DNA of 34,174 nt, taken from NCBI RefSeq assembly GCF_028710545.1, contig NZ_JAQTTX010000026.1, forward strand, positions 1 through 34,174. The letters run 5' to 3'. A program made the translations under genes and the position numbers. This DNA comes from Halothiobacillus sp. (GTDB lineage: Bacteria > Pseudomonadota > Gammaproteobacteria > Halothiobacillales > Halothiobacillaceae). Position 1 is the first letter of the stretch; the number at the start of each line of letters is the position of its first letter. Of this stretch, positions 17,499 through 26,603 are shown one piece after another. Below the pieces are notes generated by a model. It was not told the DNA's origin and made no database searches. It saw nothing but the letters and a program-made list of their open reading frames with translations.

Positions 17499-18370
17499 GT
17501 CCATCGCGCACGGGATTTGTTATTTCGGCCCTGCTGCACGCCGCGCTTGTGGGCGTTGGGCTGTATTTTTGGCTCAAACCGACACCGCAACCCGATGCCA
17601 GCAAGGAAGCCATCGTGCCCGTATCGCTGGCCTCGTTTGCGCCCGCCACACCAAAGCCAGGACCACAGCCCGCCGAGCCGGCGCAAAAACCCATTAACAA
17701 GCCAGAAACTAAGCCAAAAGAGCATGAGCCGCTAACCCCGCCGCCCGTCGCCCAACCCGAAGCAGAGCAAATCCAAAAGCCAGAACTCAAACCAGAACCT
17801 AAGCCCGAACCTAAGCCCGAACCTAAGCCCGAGCAAAAAAACGTGCCGAAGAGCGTTTCAAAGCCAAAGCCCAATCCGACGCATCAGCCAGCGCCACCAA
17901 AGACAGCAAAGGCCCCCACGCCAAAAGTGCATAAGACGCCTGCGGCACCTCATCCGACCGCCAGTGCGCCCAGCTTGCCGCCGTCAACAGCTCAGCAATC
18001 CGAAAAACAGACAAAGGTAGCTCCAAAGCAAACGCAAGCGTCGCCAACGCCCGCCGGCCCGACGCCCGACGAGCGCGACCAGATCAGATTGCAGTACCAA
18101 TCGGCGCTGGCCGAAGCCATTGAACGGGAAAAGTTCTACCCGTCACTGGCGCGACGGTTGAATCAGGAAGGCATGATCCGGGTCGGCTTCACTGTGCTGG
18201 CCGATGGCCGCATCACGAATATTCACCTGGTGGAACCTTCCGCCGCCACGGCACTGAATCAGGGCGCGATCGAAGCCATTGAGCGCGTCGGGCAGTTCAA
18301 GCCCATACCGCCCGCATTGGGTATCCAGTCGATGGATGTGAACATCAGCCTGATTTACAAGCTGCGCTGA
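17495..18370 (+). CDS. tonB: TonB energy-transducing protein
   Basis: Spans the periplasm to couple ExbBD to outer-membrane TonB-dependent receptors. The 291-aa protein has an N-terminal membrane anchor (about 8-25), a long Pro/Lys/Glu-rich linker (about 50-190) including the EPKPEPKPEPKPEPKPE run, and a C-terminal TonB domain (about 210-291) with YPSLARRLNQEGMIRVGF and the final strand VNISLIYKLR. Its start overlaps the exbD stop. The last 16 bp overlap the convergent thioredoxin-like gene. No TonB-dependent receptor lies in the window, so the imported substrate is unknown. Confidence 0.94.
   Translation: MSPSRTGFVISALLHAALVGVGLYFWLKPTPQPDASKEAIVPVSLASFAPATPKPGPQPAEPAQKPINKPETKPKEHEPLTPPPVAQPEAEQIQKPELKPEPKPEPKPEPKPEQKNVPKSVSKPKPNPTHQPAPPKTAKAPTPKVHKTPAAPHPTASAPSLPPSTAQQSEKQTKVAPKQTQASPTPAGPTPDERDQIRLQYQSALAEAIEREKFYPSLARRLNQEGMIRVGFTVLADGRITNIHLVEPSAATALNQGAIEAIERVGQFKPIPPALGIQSMDVNISLIYKLR
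17795..17830 (+). repeat. 12-bp tandem repeat in the tonB linker
   Basis: Three perfect copies of GAACCTAAGCCC, flanked by degenerate copies, encode repeated Glu-Pro-Lys-Pro units. Such repeats can change copy number by slippage and alter linker length without a frameshift. Confidence 0.85.
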
Positions 18371-18945
18371 TCCTTCTTTTTACCGGGCGTGCACTTTGCA
18401 GGGTCGGGGTTTTTGGCGCAGGCTTCGGCCAGCTCTATTCCCTGTTGAAAATAGTAGGGATAGAAATCCTGCACGGTCACGCCATTGATCGGATCACCGA
18501 TTTCCTTACCATCCGGCCCGAAGAATGCGACCACAGGCACCAGATGCACCCCCATCCGGTCCGCGAAATGCCGATTGCTTTCTTCTTTGCCATCACGATC
18601 CAAAATGGAACCATCCGCATCAATTTCAATTCGACGCACGATGATTTTCCCTTGATAGGCCGGATCATTCACCATGGGCTGAATGAAGTTTTCATCCACC
18701 CACTGACAGTAACCGCAATAACTGGCATGAATGAACAGCAGCATCGGAATTTTGCGCTCCTTCATACCCACCAGATCACGGGAAACATCGCGCAGGTTTT
18801 CCATAAAAGGCAGGTCAATCGACACCGGCGGCGGTGTTTCTCCCATGGCGGCCGACACCTCCGCCTGAGCGAAGACCTGCGGCGCGAACAAGCCGCACAA
18901 CACCGCCAAGGCCAACAGTCGCACAACAAGAAAACCTCGGCGCAT
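18355..18945 (-). CDS. Periplasmic thioredoxin-like protein
   Basis: An exported thioredoxin-fold protein of 196 aa with a signal peptide (about 1-26, cleavage near VFAQA). The active site is HASYCGYC with Cys77 and Cys80, and VHLVPVVAFF supplies the likely cis-proline. The tail is rich in Lys/Asp and has two further Cys residues. It resembles the SoxW/thioredoxin_2 type, but no sox genes are adjacent, so the role is general thiol reduction at best. The start at 18945 has AGGAG 6-9 nt upstream; a perfect TATAAT at 18983-18988 lies upstream, which excludes the longer frame beginning at 19008. It overlaps the end of tonB tail to tail by 16 bp. Confidence 0.87.
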   Translation of the reverse strand: MRRGFLVVRLLALAVLCGLFAPQVFAQAEVSAAMGETPPPVSIDLPFMENLRDVSRDLVGMKERKIPMLLFIHASYCGYCQWVDENFIQPMVNDPAYQGKIIVRRIEIDADGSILDRDGKEESNRHFADRMGVHLVPVVAFFGPDGKEIGDPINGVTVQDFYPYYFQQGIELAEACAKNPDPAKCTPGKKKDQRSL

Positions 18946-18982
18946 CATTGACTCCTGCTTAAACCATTTTGTTTGTACGGCG

Positions 18983-18988
18983 ATTATA
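18983..18988 (-). promoter_or_regulatory. -10 element of the thioredoxin-like gene
   Basis: A perfect TATAAT on the minus strand, 37 bp upstream of the ATG at 18945. The -35 region is weak. Confidence 0.5.
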
Positions 18989-19029
18989 GTCTTTGCAAGC
19001 CAGAACATCTCACCAAGAGCCGTTCTTAG

Positions 19030-19180
19030 GGAAGCGCTGATTTATTCAGTGCTTCCCGCTTGGGGCAGGATGCCCCAACACGAACAAAGATGTACGTCTT
19101 TGATTCGTGAGCGCCATCGCGGGCGTGTACCGCGATGAGCGAGCTGATTTATTCCAAGGATGGAATAAATCAGCATTTAC
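19030..19180 (+). mobile_element. MITE-like element, copy 1
   Basis: A 151-bp non-coding element with 18-bp imperfect terminal inverted repeats (left GGAAGCGCTGATTTATTC, right complement GTAAATGCTGATTTATTC; 15 of 18 match) flanked by a 4-bp direct repeat TTAG at 19026-19029 and 19181-19184. It differs from copy 2 at 31150-31301 by five substitutions and one 1-bp gap (about 96% identity), in the same orientation. The interior is a chain of hairpins (detailed under copy 2). It carries no ORF of its own. YTAR-type target duplication points to mobilisation by an IS5-group transposase. It sits between the thioredoxin-like gene and hemC, ending 40 bp before the hemC start. Confidence 0.88.
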
Positions 19181-19220
19181 TTAGGTACCATATGGCCCAC
19201 TGTTTACTGGAGAACGCCCG

Positions 19221-20180
19221 ATGACGCCTACCGCCCCTTCCGTTGACCTGATTCGCATCGCCACGCGTGAAAGCCCGCTGGCGATGTGGCAGACCGAGTT
19301 CGTGGCCAGCGAATTGCGGCGATTGCATCCGGGCTTGAAAGTCGAACTGGTGAGCATGACCACAAAAGGCGATCAGCTACTCGACAGCCCGCTCGCCAAG
19401 ATCGGTGGCAAGGGATTGTTTGTCAAAGAGCTGGAGCTGGCACTCATGGACGGCCGCGCGGATATTGCCGTACATTCCATGAAAGACGTGCCCATGCGCT
19501 TCCCCGAGGGGCTGAACCTGATCGCCATCCTCGAGGGGCACGATCCCCGCGATGCCTTCGTTTCAAACGATTACGAATCGCTCTCGGCCCTCCCTGCCGG
19601 TGCGGTGGTCGGCACCTCCAGCCTGCGCCGGGAAACGCAGATCCGCTCGCGCTACCCGCAACTGCAAATCAAAATGCTGCGCGGTAATATTCAATCGCGC
19701 ATGGCCAAACTCGACCGTGGAGAATACGACGCGATCATTCTCGCCGCCGCAGGCTTAAAGCGCATGGGCTACGATGCCCGCATCCGCACCGAGCTGAGCC
19801 CGGAAGAATCCCTACCCTCCGTCGGCCAGGGCGCACTGGGCATTGAAGCCCGATCGGACGATGCTGCCGTCCGCGCCCTGATTGCGCCGCTGATCCACAC
19901 ACCAACCGACATTCGCGTGCGCGCCGAACGCGCGTTCAATACGCGGCTCAACGGCGGTTGTCAGGTACCCATCGGCGGTTATGCCCTGTTGCAGGACGAC
20001 GGCAGCCTGTGGCTGCGCGGCATGGTCGGTCGCCCCGATGGCACACTCACCCTGCGTGATGAAATCACAGGCAACATCACAGAAGGCGAAGCATTGGGCG
20101 TAGCACTGGCCGAGCGGATGCTGGCTGCGGGCGCGGATAAAATCCTGGCCGAAGTCGGTATTCATGCCGATCCGGCCTGA
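19221..20180 (+). CDS. hemC: Porphobilinogen deaminase (hydroxymethylbilane synthase)
   Basis: Joins four porphobilinogens into hydroxymethylbilane in haem synthesis. The 319-aa protein has Asp89 in VHSMKDVP (equivalent to the catalytic Asp84 of E. coli), the arginine-rich cofactor region [16 protein letters not shown], and Cys247 in [11 protein letters not shown] that carries the dipyrromethane cofactor. GGAG lies 9 nt before the ATG. It is first in hemC-hemD-hemX-hemY. Its upstream region is occupied by the MITE copy 1, leaving only 40 bp between element and start codon. Confidence 0.97.
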   Translation: MTPTAPSVDLIRIATRESPLAMWQTEFVASELRRLHPGLKVELVSMTTKGDQLLDSPLAKIGGKGLFVKELELALMDGRADIAVHSMKDVPMRFPEGLNLIAILEGHDPRDAFVSNDYESLSALPAGAVVGTSSLRRETQIRSRYPQLQIKMLRGNIQSRMAKLDRGEYDAIILAAAGLKRMGYDARIRTELSPEESLPSVGQGALGIEARSDDAAVRALIAPLIHTPTDIRVRAERAFNTRLNGGCQVPIGGYALLQDDGSLWLRGMVGRPDGTLTLRDEITGNITEGEALGVALAERMLAAGADKILAEVGIHADPA

Positions 20181-20241
20181 TCCCAACTGACTCATCATCA
20201 TTTCAAACCATCAGTGCCATGAACCCCGCAACGGAGAAACG

Positions 20242-21012
20242 ATGAACGTCGGCTCACCACGCACCATCGGATTGACCCGCCCCGATGGTGCCAATGATGG
20301 ACTGTCCACGGCCTTATCGACCCTGTTGCCGGATGCGAGGTTGATCAACTGGCCACTGTTGACCTTCGCGCCGATACCCGAACAACAGAAAGCACGCGCT
20401 GCCATTGCGCAAATTACCACGGGCGACTGGGCCATCTTCGTCAGCCCACGCGCGGTTCGTTTCGCCCACGAGCTACACGACCTGACCACGTTACCGGCAA
20501 TTCACTGGGCCGCCGTGGGCGAAACGACCACCGCAGCCATCCAGTCGCTATTTTCAGACCCGCCTCGGGTTCACCACCCCTCAACCACTCAGGATTCCGA
20601 AGGCCTGCTGGCCAATCTGCCCATCGAGGCCATGCGCGAGCATACCGTCTGGCTGTTTCGTGGCGAGACCGGACGCGAGACGCTGGCAGACACCCTGAGA
20701 CAGAATGGCATTACCGTCATCCCCGTTCCTGTGTATCAGCGAAGCTGCGCCCCAACGCCTGACGCATTATTGGCGCCCCCCACGACCTGGGTGATCACAT
20801 CACCCGAATCGCTCCGGTGCCTGCGCCAGTTGGCCGACACCGTAGAAGCTGCCGAAGAACGGCGCAGACTGTTACACTGCAATCTCGTTGTCATTAACGC
20901 ACGAACAGAAGCCCGTGCACGTGCGCTGGGCTTTACAGGAGCCATCGTGCGTGCCGAAGCCCCGGATGATGCGGCCTTGGCGCGCGCTTGCGCCGTTTTC
21001 AAGCAGGATTAG
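20242..21012 (+). CDS. hemD: Uroporphyrinogen-III synthase
   Basis: Closes hydroxymethylbilane into uroporphyrinogen III with inversion of ring D. The 256-aa length and two-lobe pattern fit this poorly conserved family (N-terminal IGLTRPDGAND, WAIFVSPRAVRFA, WAAVGETTTAAI, WVITSPESLRCL). GGAG lies 5 nt before the ATG. The gene follows hemC and is followed 3 bp later by hemX, which strongly supports the call. Confidence 0.93.
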   Translation: MNVGSPRTIGLTRPDGANDGLSTALSTLLPDARLINWPLLTFAPIPEQQKARAAIAQITTGDWAIFVSPRAVRFAHELHDLTTLPAIHWAAVGETTTAAIQSLFSDPPRVHHPSTTQDSEGLLANLPIEAMREHTVWLFRGETGRETLADTLRQNGITVIPVPVYQRSCAPTPDALLAPPTTWVITSPESLRCLRQLADTVEAAEERRRLLHCNLVVINARTEARARALGFTGAIVRAEAPDDAALARACAVFKQD

Positions 21013-21015
21013 CGC

Positions 21016-22245
21016 ATGACCCAGAAAAAACAGCAGCCCGATGCCCAGCCCATTGCGGCTGAAGAAATTTCGCCTCAAACAGAAAAAACCACCGATGTTA
21101 TCGGCGAGAACGAGCCGATGAAACCAGAGGAAGCGACCGTTGCCGTAACGCGCTCCTATGGCTACTGGATACTGACCCTGTTCGTCGTTTTCACGGGCTC
21201 GCTGGTCAGTGTCTCCTGGTATGGCTGGAAACTGTTCCAGACCAATGCTGCTCGTATGGACGGTCTGATGGCGACTCAGCAGACGGATCAACGCGCACTG
21301 AGCCAGTCACTGCAGAATACTCAAGACCAGCTGGCACAGTTGAACCAACAACTGACTGCCCAAGAGAAAAAAACGCACGAGCAGATCACCGAAACCAAAA
21401 CAGATACACAGCAAGCCACCCGGACACTGGATGAACGGCTGACCGCGGTCGAGAAAAATCTGGCTGACATCCAAAACCGTCTGGGGCAAGGCGAACGCGC
21501 CTGGAAGGCCGCCGAAATCGGTTTTCTGCTTACCCGTGCGCAGGAACGTCTGAGCATCGCGCAAGATCCTGCCGGAGCGGCTGTCGCACTCAAGCTGGCC
21601 GATCAGCGCCTGGCCGCACTCGCCTTGCCGCAGACCCTGCCTGTTCGCGCGGCAATCAGCGATGTTCTGGTCGGACTGCGCAAAGCAGATGACTTTGACG
21701 CCGTCGGCATGGCACTGAGCCTGCGGCGCGCGGCAGAAAATGTCTCGAACTGGCCATTGATCGGTTCAAAACCAGCATCCGCCAAAACCGAACCCGCTAC
21801 CGCGACAGAAGACGCTGCCAACACCAGCGCAACGGAAACGGCCCCTTGGTACGTTCGCTGGCCGCGTGCCATCTGGCATCCCGTCGCCGAATGGTTCGGT
21901 CGGCAGTTCACCTTGACCCGCAGTGATCAAGCCGTCAAGGCGAGCGCCCGCGCGCGTGATGATCGTGAAACACGTCTCTGGCTGACGGCCGTGCGTGAAG
22001 AACTACTCTCGCATGACATCCCGCAGATGAGGCAGTCTCTGGACGAAGCACAGCATTGGATTACCCAGCATTATGCGGCCGATGACGATGATGTCCGTCA
22101 AACCCTGGCGGCATTGAAGCAGACACAGGATTTCTACGCCGGTCGTCAGTGGCCCAGTTTCACTCCGATCTTCAAGGCCTGGGCTGCGGCAGGCATTGAG
22201 AATACGGCGCCAACAACGGCACACACACCGGAGGTGCAGCCATGA
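21016..22245 (+). CDS. hemX: HemX-family membrane protein
   Basis: A 409-aa protein of the proteobacterial HemX family, often labelled uroporphyrinogen-III methyltransferase though it lacks that enzyme's motifs. It has a charged N-terminus, one membrane helix (about 49-69), a Gln-rich coiled coil (about 85-160) and a helical C-terminal domain in the periplasm. Function is not settled; it goes with hemC, hemD and hemY in an operon. AGGA precedes the ATG 3 bp after hemD. The hemY start overlaps its stop (ATGA). Confidence 0.92.
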   Translation: MTQKKQQPDAQPIAAEEISPQTEKTTDVIGENEPMKPEEATVAVTRSYGYWILTLFVVFTGSLVSVSWYGWKLFQTNAARMDGLMATQQTDQRALSQSLQNTQDQLAQLNQQLTAQEKKTHEQITETKTDTQQATRTLDERLTAVEKNLADIQNRLGQGERAWKAAEIGFLLTRAQERLSIAQDPAGAAVALKLADQRLAALALPQTLPVRAAISDVLVGLRKADDFDAVGMALSLRRAAENVSNWPLIGSKPASAKTEPATATEDAANTSATETAPWYVRWPRAIWHPVAEWFGRQFTLTRSDQAVKASARARDDRETRLWLTAVREELLSHDIPQMRQSLDEAQHWITQHYAADDDDVRQTLAALKQTQDFYAGRQWPSFTPIFKAWAAAGIENTAPTTAHTPEVQP

Positions 22246-23444
22246 AACGTTTTGCGCTGATCCTGATCATTCTGGTGCTGGCTGCGGGCGCAGGCTTCTA
22301 TTTCATCCGTGACCCGGGCACAGCCGACATCGCGCTGCTGGGCTGGGAACTGCAAACCACGGCGCTGGGCCTGCTTGCATTGATCATCGTTGGGTTTATT
22401 GCGCTGGCGATCATCTGGCGCGTCATTTCCGCCGTGCTGAAACTACCCGCACTCTGGCGTCGTCGATCCGCGCGCCAGAAACAACAGGCCGCGGACGAAC
22501 AACTGCTGCGCGCCTGGGCGGAACTCGAACGGGGGCGCTTCGCTGTGGCCGAAAAGCTGGCGCGCGCAAGCCTGAATGAAGCCAGTCTGCCGCCGTTGAA
22601 TTACGTCATCGCGGCGGATGCGCTCATGGCCCAAGGCGAAACAGCTGCCACGCTCAGCCTGCTGGATGAAGTCCGCGGTACATTTCCACGTTTTGCCGAT
22701 TTCCTCTCCCTGCACATGGCCAATCGCTTCCGACAACAGAAGAATCTGGCGCCTGCACTGGAGTTATTGCAATCGCTTGCCGCCGCTCACCCCAAGGACG
22801 AGGCCATTGTCTGTGCCTTTGCCGAAACGCTGTTCGAAGCGGCGGACTGGGAAAAATTGCGGACGCTGATGCCCGCGTTGCGGCGTCTGAAGTGGTCCGG
22901 CCTCACCGAACAGGACATTCAACGCTATGACCGGGCCGTATACGGCGGGCTGATTCAGGCCGCGGCGCGCCATAAACAAACTTCTGAATTGGCTGCGCTA
23001 TGGAACGATGCGCCGAAAAGTCTGCGCCATGATGGGCTCATGCTCGCCTCGCTGGCGAACTCCTGGTTGACGCTGGGGCAACCCGATGAAGCTGAACGCA
23101 TTCTTGAGACAGCGCTGGATCAACAATGCACCCCCGCGTTGCTCCATCAGTGGCTGGCGCTGCCACCCAAGGATCCGGCACGAGCGCTCACACAGTTCAA
23201 CCGTTGGGCGAGCCAAGGCTCGTGCGCATCAGACACCAACCTGCGCGCCTATGCCGAGGCGCGCCTGGCTTGGCTGAATGATGATACCGAAGCAGCCAAA
23301 CAGGCCCTCGCTCCCGTACTGGACGATCACCCCGATGTACCCAGCCTCAAACTGGCGGCACAAATCGCGGAACATGAGCGCGACAGCGCCCAAGCCGTGA
23401 TCTATTACACCAAGGCATTCGAACTGATGGACATGGAAAGGTAA
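22242..23444 (+). CDS. hemY: HemY-family TPR membrane protein
   Basis: A 400-aa inner-membrane protein with two N-terminal membrane helices (about 3-20 and 38-62) followed by TPR-like helical repeats. This is the gammaproteobacterial HemY, unrelated to the protoporphyrinogen oxidase of the same name in Bacillus. The N-terminal motif (FYFIRDPGTADIALLGWELQ) is typical. Its exact role in late haem synthesis is debated. Last gene of the hem operon; 53 bp later it meets the convergent diguanylate cyclase gene, with no clear terminator. Confidence 0.93.
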   Translation: MKRFALILIILVLAAGAGFYFIRDPGTADIALLGWELQTTALGLLALIIVGFIALAIIWRVISAVLKLPALWRRRSARQKQQAADEQLLRAWAELERGRFAVAEKLARASLNEASLPPLNYVIAADALMAQGETAATLSLLDEVRGTFPRFADFLSLHMANRFRQQKNLAPALELLQSLAAAHPKDEAIVCAFAETLFEAADWEKLRTLMPALRRLKWSGLTEQDIQRYDRAVYGGLIQAAARHKQTSELAALWNDAPKSLRHDGLMLASLANSWLTLGQPDEAERILETALDQQCTPALLHQWLALPPKDPARALTQFNRWASQGSCASDTNLRAYAEARLAWLNDDTEAAKQALAPVLDDHPDVPSLKLAAQIAEHERDSAQAVIYYTKAFELMDMER

Positions 23445-23497
23445 CTGAATCCATTTCAGCTTGGTTGCGAGCGGACAGCGCATTGACCGCGCTACGC

Positions 23498-24880
23498 CTA
23501 CGATTTGAGATATGCCATTTGTGTGCAATTGCGGCCATTGGCCTTGGCACGGTAGAGGGCTTCATCGGCCCGCATCATCACACTTTCAATCGTTTCACCC
23601 GCACCAAACTCGGCGACACCGCAGGATAAGGTGATTTTCAGCGGCGTTTCCTTGAAGCGGAATGCGGTGCCTGCCAACTGTTCCCGAATGCGCTCGAGCA
23701 CGACAAACGCCTGTTGCAGGTTTGCTCTCGGCAAAATCATCACAAATTCTTCACCACCATAGCGGGCGACCATGTCCACATCGCGAATCAAGCGATTCAA
23801 TGTCTTCCCCACGACGTGCAAAGCCTTGTCGCCCGCCTGATGCCCGAAGGTATCGTTGACTTGCTTGAAGTGATCAACATCCCAGATCGCAAGACACAAA
23901 GGCGTGTGCTCGCGCTGCATCCGGGCCACTTCAAGTGTCACGCGCTCGTCAAAAGCCAAACGATTCGGCAGCCCTGTGAGTGTATCCCGCAGCATTTTCT
24001 GTGTACTGGCCATCAGCTGCTCCTGCAGGAGCTGCCGGGAAGCTTCCAGCTTGCCGATGCGCTCACGCATCTGGTTGTTTTCCAACTCGACCGCGGCAAG
24101 ACGCTTGTCTTCCATCTTGCGAAACGTATCGATCTGCTCGCTGATCCGCGCCACCCGCTGACGCACCACGCGCTTGAGTTCATCCAGATCGGTCGCATCC
24201 GACACGGTACGATCGATGTGCGACACCTGCTCGGTAACCGCGTTACCCAACGCCTCCTGCACCTTGCGTTGTGTTTCGACATCGCCGAGGTTGGCAAGGG
24301 TATGTTGATCGATTTCGGATAATGCTTCCGTGAGCTGGCGCAGGAAATCGGCCAACTCGTTTTTTTCATTTTCGAGTTCGCGGCGCATGTCGTTGATCAG
24401 AGTGGCCGCCCGGTCGATCAAGATGGAATTGAGGGTCTTGTCTTTGGGATTATTCAAAATAGCCAGGAGTTTCTCGCGTCGACCCTCCATGGATTCGGTG
24501 AAGGCCACCCGTTCCAGCAACAGCGGCAGAAAATCCCGAACGTCCACACGCTCAGCCACTTCCTCATCACTCAAATCTTCCTCGCGATCCGGGGTCGGAT
24601 CACCAGCTTCGATGGCTCGAATGGCTTCGGCCAGATGCTCGATGCCCGGTTGAATGCGCGTTATGGGTAATGGGCCATCACCGATCTGACGCATGAGATC
24701 GCGCAGCGCCTGACTCTCTTTGGCCAAAGTGGGGTACGCCTTATCCACCGCAAACAAAACCCGGTTAAGCAGGCTCCGCAACAAGCTCTGCTGGAGTTGC
24801 TCAGTGGTTTCAAGCGAACTGAACTCATCCAGCAACTGTTCGTATTTGGCGCGGTAATCCGTTTTTGCCGAGTCGTTCAT
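23498..24880 (-). CDS. Diguanylate cyclase with N-terminal coiled-coil domain
   Basis: Makes the second messenger c-di-GMP. The 460-aa protein is soluble, with a long helical and coiled-coil N-terminal part (about 1-290, probably the DGCcoil type) and a C-terminal GGDEF domain (about 296-455). The active site is GGEEF at 375-379, and an inhibitory I-site RxxD (RDVD, 366-369) lies five residues upstream, so product inhibition is likely. Substrate motifs DxLTGLPNR and WDVDHFKQVNDTFGH are intact. It is the last gene of dsbA-EEP-DGC (18 bp after the EEP gene); the same order is known near dsbA in Pseudomonas. The signal sensed is unknown. Confidence 0.93.
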   Translation of the reverse strand: MNDSAKTDYRAKYEQLLDEFSSLETTEQLQQSLLRSLLNRVLFAVDKAYPTLAKESQALRDLMRQIGDGPLPITRIQPGIEHLAEAIRAIEAGDPTPDREEDLSDEEVAERVDVRDFLPLLLERVAFTESMEGRREKLLAILNNPKDKTLNSILIDRAATLINDMRRELENEKNELADFLRQLTEALSEIDQHTLANLGDVETQRKVQEALGNAVTEQVSHIDRTVSDATDLDELKRVVRQRVARISEQIDTFRKMEDKRLAAVELENNQMRERIGKLEASRQLLQEQLMASTQKMLRDTLTGLPNRLAFDERVTLEVARMQREHTPLCLAIWDVDHFKQVNDTFGHQAGDKALHVVGKTLNRLIRDVDMVARYGGEEFVMILPRANLQQAFVVLERIREQLAGTAFRFKETPLKITLSCGVAEFGAGETIESVMMRADEALYRAKANGRNCTQMAYLKS

Positions 24881-24898
24881 CGGTGATCCCTAAGCCAC

Positions 24899-25753
24899 TT
24901 ATGAGGCCTTTGACGATAAATAAGCGTTGGAAACAGGCGGCAGTTTAATCTGCATCGACAGGGGCGCATGATCGGATACACCATAAGCGAGCGCATCCAC
25001 GGATTCAATCTCGATATTCTCTGAGACTAGAATGTGGTCGATCGCGCGCTTGGGTTCCCAGCTGGGGTAGGTCAATGGCGGTGAAAACGGCAGTTTGAGG
25101 CCCGCTTCCACACAGAGGCGTTGCAGATCACGATTATTGGGCGTGCAATTGAAGTCGGCCATCACGATATTGACACCGTCGAACGCCCGGCAGTGTGCAA
25201 TCAGGCGATCCAGTTGCGCCCGACGCGCCCGATCACTCAAGGACAGATGGCTGACCTGTACCCGTACGCGTTGACCATACCAGTCGAGGTCGGCCAGAAC
25301 GACACCGCGGCCGGGTATGCGCGCCGGCAAGGCATAACGCTCGATATGATAAGGCTCGACCCGCGAAAGCATACCCAGCGCGTGTTGCCCCCAATGCCCC
25401 AGATCACGATTGATGCGCGATACCCAAAACGGCATGTTAGAGCGCATGGCCAGGTATTCGATCTGATTCAGAAAATGGCTGCGCAATGAGCCGCCATCGG
25501 CTTCCTGCAATCCGATGAGGTCGAACTGACTGAGCAACTGGGCAATGTGATCGAGATTCTGCATCCGTTGCGGGAAGGGCAGCACATGCTTCCAACCACT
25601 CAGCAGGTAGTCCCGAAAGTTGCGGGTGCCAATACCGGCCTGAATGTTATAAGACAATAGCCGCAGCGGGCGCGGCCCATTGGATGACATCACGTGCGGA
25701 TGATCGCCCGTTTGTAGCGCCGCTGTGCGGGACACCCCGCAAGACTCAGGCAT
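24899..25753 (-). CDS. Endonuclease/exonuclease/phosphatase-fold protein
   Basis: A 284-aa predicted metal-dependent phosphodiesterase of the EEP (DNase I-like) superfamily. Visible active-site motifs are SYNIQAG with Asn36, GLQEADGG with Glu84, VSHLSLSDRARRAQL, VMADFNCTPNN and YGVSDHAPL with the final Asp-His pair. The substrate may be nucleic acid or a phospho-lipid. The start at 25753 is chosen because AAGGAGGA lies 8 nt before it; ATG 25759 is too close to that site and a later ATG (about residue 22) has none. It lies 27 bp after dsbA and 18 bp before the GGDEF gene. Confidence 0.88.
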   Translation of the reverse strand: MPESCGVSRTAALQTGDHPHVMSSNGPRPLRLLSYNIQAGIGTRNFRDYLLSGWKHVLPFPQRMQNLDHIAQLLSQFDLIGLQEADGGSLRSHFLNQIEYLAMRSNMPFWVSRINRDLGHWGQHALGMLSRVEPYHIERYALPARIPGRGVVLADLDWYGQRVRVQVSHLSLSDRARRAQLDRLIAHCRAFDGVNIVMADFNCTPNNRDLQRLCVEAGLKLPFSPPLTYPSWEPKRAIDHILVSENIEIESVDALAYGVSDHAPLSMQIKLPPVSNAYLSSKAS

Positions 25754-25780
25754 CAACATGTCCTCCTTGCGCGATGCTCA

Positions 25781-26482
25781 TCACGATTTGGCCTTTTTCT
25801 CCGCTTCAATCCTGGCGATCAGCGCATCGACAATCGGCAGCATGGCCTCGTTGCTGCCCGCCATATCGCCGTTCACCAGATACTTGCCGTTCACCAGTAT
25901 GGCCGGTACACCGGTCACACCGGCATCTTGAGCCACGACACCCGCTTGACGCACGGCATTATCGACACCAAAGGAATCGTACATTTGCAGGAATTTGTCT
26001 CGATCCACCCCTAAATCCGCGTACATATCGGCGATCTGGTCGCGCGTCACCGGGCGAATGTTCTTGACATGAATATCGTTGAATACCTGCAGATGGGTTT
26101 GGGGCAAAACGCCCATGAATTTTGCGGCATAAAAGGCTTTGGTCAGTGGCACCCAGCCCGGTGTCAGGGGAACTGCATACGGTTCGAAGTCCACATAGGC
26201 GGGCAACGTCTTGCGCCATGCATCCAGCGCGGGCTCAAGATGAAAGCAATGAGGGCAGCCGTACCAGAACATTTCCTGCACGAGAATCTTGCCATCGGTT
26301 GGTGGCGTCACATCGGTGATCACGACCCGGTAGTTCACATTTTCTTTCAATGTCACCGGTACGGATGCGGCTGCCGTGGGTGCTGCATGTGCCACAGGCA
26401 AAGCGAGAAATATCCCCAGCAACCCCAGTTCAAACCAACGACGCAACAAAAAGCCCAACCGGAAGAAACCCGAAAACGGCAT
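25781..26482 (-). CDS. dsbA: Thiol:disulfide interchange protein DsbA
   Basis: A periplasmic oxidase that forms disulfide bonds in exported proteins. The 233-aa precursor has a signal sequence (about 1-33, ending AHA) and a thioredoxin fold with an inserted helical domain. The active site is FWYGCPHCFHLEP with Cys76 and Cys79; CPHC is the classic DsbA motif. The cis-proline loop is GVTGVPAILVNGKY. The start at 26482 has GAGGAG 7 nt upstream; the longer frame to 26572 would bury the signal peptide. First gene of dsbA-EEP-DGC. Confidence 0.95.
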   Translation of the reverse strand: MPFSGFFRLGFLLRRWFELGLLGIFLALPVAHAAPTAAASVPVTLKENVNYRVVITDVTPPTDGKILVQEMFWYGCPHCFHLEPALDAWRKTLPAYVDFEPYAVPLTPGWVPLTKAFYAAKFMGVLPQTHLQVFNDIHVKNIRPVTRDQIADMYADLGVDRDKFLQMYDSFGVDNAVRQAGVVAQDAGVTGVPAILVNGKYLVNGDMAGSNEAMLPIVDALIARIEAEKKAKS

Positions 26483-26603
26483 ACCAAACTCCTCTTTTTT
26501 ACACACGATGAACCAGCCCATTCTAATGACCGGGCCATCCGATCCACTGACACGATTGTACGGCATAGACACCGAAATTGAGCGTACGTTCGCCCAACGA
26601 CAT

